Source: Myoxocephalus aenaeus (lineage: Eukaryota; Chordata; Actinopteri; Perciformes; Cottidae). Taken from it: 64,000 bases of DNA. How positions within the stretch are numbered: position 1 is the stretch's first letter; every line of letters starts with the position of its first letter. Positions 56,546 through 64,000 of the stretch are shown here, in pieces. The notes below the pieces were generated by a model. That model did not search any database and was not told the origin of the DNA. It saw nothing but the letters and a program-made list of their open reading frames with translations. The stretch lies in NCBI GenBank assembly GCA_038501785.1, contig JBAMJR010000009.1, positions 5,510,001 to 5,574,000 on the forward strand, given 5' to 3'. The position numbers and the translations under genes are program-made.

Positions 56546-58690
56546 GCTGTGGCCAGCTATCTGGCCCGTTAGCTCCGGCTAGCTCCTGTTAGTGAATCCT
56601 TCAGGCTCTGAAGCTGCGCCGTCTGTCCCCTCCAATATAGCTCTGCTCAGGACTCTTTGCTTGGCACCTTCTTACTCACAGGGAAGCTTTGCACGCCTCA
56701 TACATGTCCATGTTTAGATGCTCAGACGCGGAAGTGGAAACCATATCCGCCAGATTTTTAACCATATTTATGTGACGTATTATTGTGATGATTATAATTT
56801 TATAAAACATTTAGACACCTGGTTTAACGCTTCGACGCGGGCGCCGACCTCAGAGGGTTAAAAAGCGTGTGCCGGCCCTGCTATACGTCAACAAAGCACA
56901 GAGGAACTCAGATAGCAACACACATAGAGGGAGAGAGGCTTCATTCTCTGCTCAGGTAGACATTACTCCACTATATCTTTACATTGCTAATAGTTGTTTG
57001 CTGCTATATTCATGTTCATATCTTATAAAGAGCCTTTATGTACAGTACTTGGGTACATTTACTTGGTGACTTTCCACCAGTGCAGTGCTGTACACGTATG
57101 AATCTTTTGATTGTAAAGATTCATACTTTTTCTAATAAGTGTGTTGGGTGGTTCCTTTATCTCCATAATTGCACACCTTTGACCTCCTCGGCCTAAGGTC
57201 CTTGAGTATATTTTTTGATGAATGCCCTTTGTGAATTTCCCCTTCTTTGGGAAAATAAAATTCAAGGCTCACCACAGTACCGAGACTGCTTCACTCAAGG
57301 AAGGGACTAAATTAAATGCAGCGGACCATGAGACTAACAGCGCCCGCCATTGTTGGTTTTGCTGAGTACAGGGGGATTTTAGATGTTTTTAGATGAACAG
57401 CTCAAACAAATATATTATAAAAAGGAAATTATTAAATTCTGTGTAATTTCAGCGGCATATAAAAAACAATTCCAGGTTGGACGCTCCAGTGATATAACAG
57501 ATACTGTGAAAAGAACGACATATATAAAATGATGTTTGGTACTTTTACTGTGGTTGACTGTATTATTTCTTGTTTCCTATATTAAAGTTAACCCCATCTT
57601 CAGATCATTACTGTAAGTATCAGTCTTGTGAAATAGTCATCGAAGGACACAGGAAAAACCCCAATTACAAATTCTGGATGTGAATTTCTACTATTTTATT
57701 CAACTTTCTGGTTAATGCCAGGCCGGGTCTAACACACACACACACACGTTGAGTATGTGTGTGTGTTTGTTGTGCCTACCTGTCCGTCTGTGGATGAATA
57801 AAGGAGTATTCTGTATTTCCGTACTGTCGTCTCCCTCCCCTTCTTCTTCTCTGACCTTCTATTGTGAGTTGCTTGGAGACTGACAGAAAGGAAGCGCTGT
57901 CCGACCCTTTATATGCTCCCCACCCCCCCTCCCCCTCCATACACACATCATCCATCCCCCCAATTTACCTCCATTTCTCAAACCCTCTAGCCCCTCGTGT
58001 CTGACCGTCTTTGTTTCTGTCTGTCCCTTCAGATATCAGACATGCTCTCACTGTCCTCTAGTAGCACCGAGTCGTCCTCCCCATACAATGCTGGTGGTGT
58101 CTGGGTAATAGGGAGTGTGAACACACACATACACACTCTTTATTCACAGCTTTTCATTGTCCCCATTCTCTCATTCACACGATGCGAGACGTTGGCCTTG
58201 GGATGGATGCGAGTTAGGCCCTCTTTGCCCTGTAAAACATTGGATTTCTACCGTCTGCCCTCTGCCTACATGTGTTTATGCACATGCGACACTCACTTGA
58301 ATTGAATCTACACAACTGAAAATTGAATTGATCAACCCCCCAGCTGAGCGGCCGTCGACGTTTGTAAACCAATACAAGCACCAGCTATAGCGCGTTTTGA
58401 TTGATTCCCATTTGTCTGTTGTCTGTTTTGCACCTGTGTTGCTGGGAGTGAATGGGAGGAATATGCCACATAGTGATCTTTCTCCTCTTAACAAGCCAAT
58501 TTATCAGGTGGCTCCTAGGTCCTTGGTGACGGAGGTCTTTTCATTACCCAGCCTCTCCCTCTTCTCCTCTCCCTCTTTATCTGTCAATTCAAAGAAAACC
58601 TTCAGCAGAAAAAGAAAAGCAAAAAATCTTATCATAAAGAAAAAAGGAGTAAATGACAAGAAAGGCAACGCTGCTTTTCTTCAAAGCTGG
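56546..58690. other. Intergenic; repeat flank, then T/C-rich DNA
   Basis: 56546-56870 continues the repeat composite (TTAGCTCCGGCTAGCTCC, AGACGCGGAAGTGG). A short CA/TG pair sits near 57733-57768. A 72-bp exon-like block lies at 58033-58104. No gene can be named. Confidence 0.5.
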
Positions 58691-59290
58691 ACAATGAAAA
58701 GAGGGTGACGATGATTCTTCTTATTAAGGAGCCATGAAGATATAGCTAACAAGGCGGTTCTAATTAAAAGCGTCCTGCAAGACTTTTTTTTTCTTTCAGT
58801 TAAGCATACCAGACTGCAGAAGGAAGCAAAGATGAAATGCGAGAAATGTTTATCAAATGCTTTGCTTGTGCTTTGCATAATTACCAGTTTTGTGCCAATT
58901 GAATGGTCTGGATGACTTCTTAGCGCCGGTTGCCAGAGCAGGACTCCCGGGTGATGGAATATATTTCCCCCAACAAGTGTTGAGCCCGTTTCTTCTCCTG
59001 CCAAAGGTGTTCCTGACACCTAGGAACAAGAATGTAGCCGCTGCCCCTTCTGCCTTTATCCTCCAGACCCATTCAGCTAATCAACGACAGGTAATATGGG
59101 TATGAAAGCAAGAAAAGACAGGGGCGGGCTGAGGAGATGTAGAGCAGGAGGAATACTTAGCATTCATGCAATCAGGAATCTACAAAAAAAGAAAAAAAGA
59201 GCATCCTCATTAGCCTAATTAGTTTGGTTAATGTATTCACGGCGTATCTTTTTTCCCCGTCTTGCTGTAACAGCTTATAGTTGTATAGAT
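58691..59290. promoter_or_regulatory. Candidate conserved non-coding element
   Basis: About 600 bp of non-repetitive, evenly mixed sequence, unlike the AT-rich and simple-repeat DNA around it. It has homeobox-type motifs (TTCTAATTAAAAGCG at 58759, TTAGCCTAATTAGTTTGG near 59210), TTTGCATAATTACC, and CCTGACACCTAGG. It has no coding pattern. The call is inference from composition and motifs. Confidence 0.35.
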
Positions 59291-61090
59291 GTCACTTTAT
59301 GATGACATAGGTTTAAAAAATAGCAATGTTCGAACATAAAGTTACATATTCATTTGGATGAAGGCAAAGGATTAAAAGTCAGATAAAATAATAAAATAAT
59401 CGATTATTCGTTTTTGTAATTTTCTCAAGCAAAACATTTATTGGTTCCAGCTTCTCAAATGTCAGAATCTGATGCATTTCTTTATCAGACATGATAGTAA
59501 ACATCATTTAGTTAGTACTGTAAAACAGTTTTTCTGGCATTTTTCACTAAACTAAATAAATTGAGGTAATAATCTGGCCTATTGTAAGTAAAAAAACAAA
59601 CAATTGTTAACTGCAGGTTTGGACATAAACTCTCGTCCCTTATGAATGAAAGTCAAGACACACTGCTTACCCATCCACCATCCTCACCTCCACACCTTAG
59701 CCCCGTTTGTAATGCACTGGCTGTTGACACTGGATGTAAATTGTTCCAATACTCATCCAATATTAATTTAATTCTTAGCTAAAATAACATGTTGAACACA
59801 CAGCTAAACTAAACTAAGAAGTCGGTATTTTGACCACTTTGTTCCTTTCAAGGTCCAACATGATGGAACACAGAGCCAGAATAATGAAAATGTTTTATCA
59901 TGATCTATACTCTGCTGTTAATGTCTTCCCATCCACCGTCTGTGAAAAGAAACTGTGAAATATACAGTGAAAGGGAATGCACATATGAGAACATCGCAAC
60001 AGTCTCATTCAAAGCAATATAACCCTGCAACAAATAGCACTTGTGAAGGGTCAGTTTGTCCAGATCACACACACACAAAGCAGCGCATGTTCTCAGGTGC
60101 ACCATGAGAGATATCTGCTGCCGCTTCAACACTAAGAGGTCGATTGTAATGTCATGTATGCTGCTAACAGTTGTGAAAAACAACTATTTTTATTCAAGCT
60201 ACTTTATATAATTAAATACAAAATGACTTTGGGTTTAATGCCGCATTCTTCAGGCGTAAAACCTTGGGAGAGGTTATGTGTTTCGGTCGCATTCTGCTGC
60301 AGCAAAGCGCACAATATATATATAGATATAAATATATATTTGGGTGACTGCAGCATGCTCAAGGGCCTTGCGTGGTTAGCAGGCACTCACACATTGTCGA
60401 AAAACCCCCCACCTGTAATTGTTTATGTGTTTTATACCGCCATTGACTGCCTGCTTACTCCTCACTCCTCACTTTTAACCGGCCCTCGATGCGTATCGGG
60501 GCCTCTAGTGATAACACAGCTGAGGGCAACGCCGGCCCCCAGCCGCTGCTCTACAGTGTTCATGTTTTGGACGGTGTGTTTGGCGAACAGCTAACAACCC
60601 TGCAAATACACACACTGCTTGTGTAGCTCTCTGACGCTGTTCTGGGGCTCACATTTATTTGTTTGGTGCTAGGCTAACACCGCTTACAGCTAACTGAGCT
60701 ACCAGTGAGCACACTGCTCTACCACTAGCAGGCAGGCAGCTTGGTAAGTTTGTGCTTTGGAATAATTGTATGAAGCGTAGGAAATGACAACTTTGAGCCC
60801 AATGCTTGTGTAACGTCTCCACTTGTTTTTCAGTTTGAATGAAGTCTGTATTAAAGAATACAGCAGTGGTTGTTGCAGACGCACTCGACGGAGATCAGCT
60901 CTCTGCACCTTTCTAGTTTTTTCTTACAGATTTTCTGCCAATAATTGAATTAATTAATGGACACCAAATTGTACTAAAGCTGAATTTCACTTTATCGTTC
61001 TGTTTTCGGTAATTGAGGACAGTAACTGTGCGTAGTGACTTCATATGAGTCAACCATTGATCTTCCCTATTTCACTGTCAACCTTCACAT
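59291..61090. other. Intergenic, nothing confidently recognised
   Basis: AT-rich, with a short ATATAT stretch near 60313-60341. Around 60860 it has the second copy of TACAGCAGTGGTTGTTGCAGAC. No splice-supported exon. Confidence 0.6.
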
Positions 61091-61108
61091 GACCTCAGCC
61101 TCAACCTC

Positions 61109-61133
61109 TCTCTCTCTCTCTCTCTCTCTCTCA

Positions 61134-61174
<41 letters not shown>
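61109..61174. repeat. (TC)n(AC)n compound microsatellite
   Basis: TC at about 61109-61132, then AC at 61135-61174. Confidence 0.95.
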
Positions 61175-61176
<2 letters not shown>

Positions 61177-61213
61177 CTCTCCTCCAACCTCCACTTCCTT
61201 TTTCCTCCCGTGC

Positions 61214-61249
61214 TCCTCTGCTGCCCTACCTTAGTAGGGCAGCAGAGGA
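61214..61249. repeat. Perfect 16-bp inverted repeat with 4-nt loop
   Basis: TCCTCTGCTGCCCTAC (61214-61229), loop CTTA, then its exact reverse complement (61234-61249). It lies between two microsatellites. Confidence 0.93.
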
Positions 61250-61282
61250 CTAACTTAGTGCTTGTCTCCCTCTCTGTCTCTA

Positions 61283-61283
61283 G

Positions 61284-61353
<70 letters not shown>

Positions 61354-61384
61354 CACTCTCTCTCTTTCTCTTACACACACACAT
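61283..61384. repeat. (TC)n microsatellite with AC tail
   Basis: Mainly CT dinucleotides with few interruptions, ending in a short CA run. Confidence 0.95.
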
Positions 61385-61498
61385 GCACGCACAGAGGGCC
61401 GGATTTCAGGAACATTTCTAACTCGGCTACATGAGATGAGGGCAACCACATGACTTGTGATTCATGAGGTCGCTCATAGAGCTGTCACATTGGAGGCA

Positions 61499-61627
<129 letters not shown>

Positions 61628-61713
61628 AGAGAAAAAGGGATTCTGACCTCATCCCTAAACGTTGCAAGATGGTGGTTGGATGGCTAGCAGAAGAGTCACA
61701 GGACCCAAGCGTT

Positions 61714-62569
<856 letters not shown>

Positions 62570-62940
62570 CTTTAAATGGTGTCTGTGTTTGAACTTCAAC
62601 TTCAACTGTATTTGACTGCAATTTAACCTCTTTAAACTTAGCTCAAATAAATGTAACTCAGCTTATTTTAAATAAACTAATACAACTAACTCAACTTTTC
62701 TAAATTTACTTAACTCAATTTAACCTCATTAAACTTAACTTAAATAAACTTAACTTAACTGTGTATAGACTTAATTTACTTAAGTAAATTCAACCTCATT
62801 CAATGTAAAGTAAATTAACCAAACTTAACGTAAATAAATCTTGTTTAAAAACAAATTTCTAAACAATTTAGTTTACCTTAATTTGTTTTAAACTAACTAA
62901 ACCTTACTCAACTTAATTTAAGTCGGCTTACTTAAATAAG
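62570..62940. repeat. Degenerate AACTTAA-rich tract
   Basis: Irregular repeats of AACTTAA, ACTTAACT and AAATAAACTTAA over about 370 bp, with no fixed period that I could set. It looks like a decayed simple repeat. Confidence 0.7.
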
Positions 62941-63740
62941 CACGTGGACATTATATATTCTTTGTAAACAGTATTGACGTAAAGTACTGTAGTATTATAC
63001 AGTATTGTACATAGTATTATAGTTTAATTATAATTAAACCATTTTGATCAGCGTCAGTAAATCAGGCTGCTGCAGCATTCAAATAAAATACACAGTATTA
63101 ACTAAGCAGCAACATATTAACATTTTTGACAGATAGCGAAGTTCTCCAAATCTTATGATTAAGTATCGGTATGTGTGGCAATGTTTGGACATGAGTGCAT
63201 GTACGAGGGGGATATTTCCACAGCATTGCTGCATCTCTCCACACAATCAAACTGATCTGGAACAAGTGAGCGTGGAATATTCAGTGTCTCGTATTCTCGT
63301 GCAGAAATGAAATGTGACAAGCCGTGAATTCCTCGCGCTCGCTGCTCCATCAGAATTCCTCGTTTGCGGACCACGCTGTTCACTTTTTATGGAGACACCA
63401 ACGGAGGATTTGTGTCAGGAATCCGTGTCACGCGGGACACAATCCGATGAATGCGGCACAGTTTTAACATTGCTGCTAAGGTTCCTGTCCAGCCCAACGC
63501 ACGTCTGCATTCTGCTACACACAGTTTACACCAACTGCTGCTAAATCAATGCTAATGTAACCCTCTGGGAAAACCAGTTGTTACCAAAACATTTATTTAG
63601 AGTATTATTTATATTTTCTCCTTACTGAGAATTCCTTTTATTTAATTAACAATTCCGTTTTATTTATTCTGTATTCAATTTATTATTATTTCGCGATTTC
63701 CTTTTTGCTCAGGAAGTGGCCTACTTGTCAAAACTTGACA
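62941..63740. other. Upstream flank of the right-edge promoter
   Basis: No coding sequence found. 63200-63540 is non-repetitive, with an even base mix, and could be regulatory. Confidence 0.5.
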
Positions 63741-63744
63741 ACAA

Positions 63745-63860
63745 GTGAGCTATTGGTTCACGGTGAAATAACTGTGTGTTATTGGTGTGAAACGGTCCAA
63801 GTCCCGCCTCCTCACTCGCGCTAGAGAGGTGCAGTCGAGTGTGGAGACAGACGAAGCCTG
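63745..63860 (+). promoter_or_regulatory. Promoter-like segment with two inverted CCAAT boxes
   Basis: CTATTGGTT at 63750-63758 and TTATTGGTG at 63779-63787 are inverted CCAAT boxes about 29 bp apart, followed by the GC-box-like GTCCCGCCTCC at 63801 and a GC-richer segment. This order is typical of NF-Y-driven TATA-less promoters. Orientation is taken as plus because the following sequence looks like a 5' UTR. Confidence 0.45.
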
Positions 63861-63945
63861 ATGAGAAGCGGAGAAGTTGGAATTACGGAGCGATATTACT
63901 GCTACTGGTATTCAATATAATACTGAACAAAAAAGAAGTTATATT

Positions 63946-64000
63946 ATGTTTGAGCCCATAAGAAGTTTGCCAACTACTGAGAGAACCTGGAGAGCAGCTT
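63946..64000 (+). other. Open frame running off the right edge
   Basis: ATG at 63946 opens a frame, MFEPIRSLPTTERTWRAA, that is still open at the last base. A shorter upstream ORF starts at about 63860 (ATGAGAAGC) and stops before 63921. Too short to assign; it may be 5' UTR. Confidence 0.25.

Noticed and set aside
60303..60345. Possible miRNA hairpin at the ATATAT stretch
   Set aside because: Self-complementarity comes only from simple AT repeats.

Overview
The window is nuclear DNA from a bony fish, most likely a percomorph teleost. Reasons: three vertebrate genes with compact GT-AG introns, many long (TG/CA)n, (TC)n and (TA)n arrays, and interspersed repeats that I recognise as common in percomorph genomes (hAT, Tc1 and Harbinger fossils, an L2-type LINE tail, several short repeats). 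The species cannot be told from the sequence.

Layout. (1) 1-13.5 kb, plus strand: the last four coding exons and 3' UTR of afadin (AFDN), an F-actin and nectin adaptor of adherens junctions; its upstream part lies outside the window. (2) 13.5-16.3 kb: space between two convergent genes, holding one intact tRNA-Leu(CAG). (3) 16.3-26.9 kb, minus strand: a TDRD15-type gene with eight Tudor repeats, almost all coded by one 5.6-kb exon. The translation start lies in a small upstream exon, and there are two candidate small 3' exons. (4) 26.9-28.2 kb: a short interval between the divergent TDRD15 and RFX6 genes. (5) 28.2-42.1 kb, plus strand: a complete RFX6 gene. I could join 20 coding exons in consistent phase into a 954-residue winged-helix transcription factor. 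(6) 42.1-63.7 kb: no confident gene. It holds dispersed repeats, a broken HARBI1-like transposase, long microsatellites, several perfect fold-back sequences, and stretches that look like conserved non-coding DNA. (7) 63.74-64.0 kb: a promoter-like segment (two inverted CCAAT boxes and a GC box) followed by an open frame that runs off the end. In tetrapods VGLL2 follows RFX6, so this may be the start of vgll2, but no VGLL2 coding sequence is visible.

The genes do not form a pathway: AFDN is broadly expressed, TDRD15 belongs to a germline Tudor family linked to piRNA biology, and RFX6 is an endocrine pancreas and gut regulator. The items most worth a second look are the perfect 35-bp hairpin at 51.2 kb, the TDRD15 stop codon that sits inside a splice donor, microsatellites that begin at or abut splice sites, the 32/33-bp minisatellite in RFX6 intron 17, the orphan exon-like 72-bp blocks at 52.3 and 58.0 kb, and the promoter at the right edge. 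I did not see a convincing new biological system. Similarity statements rest on recognition of families, not on a database search.
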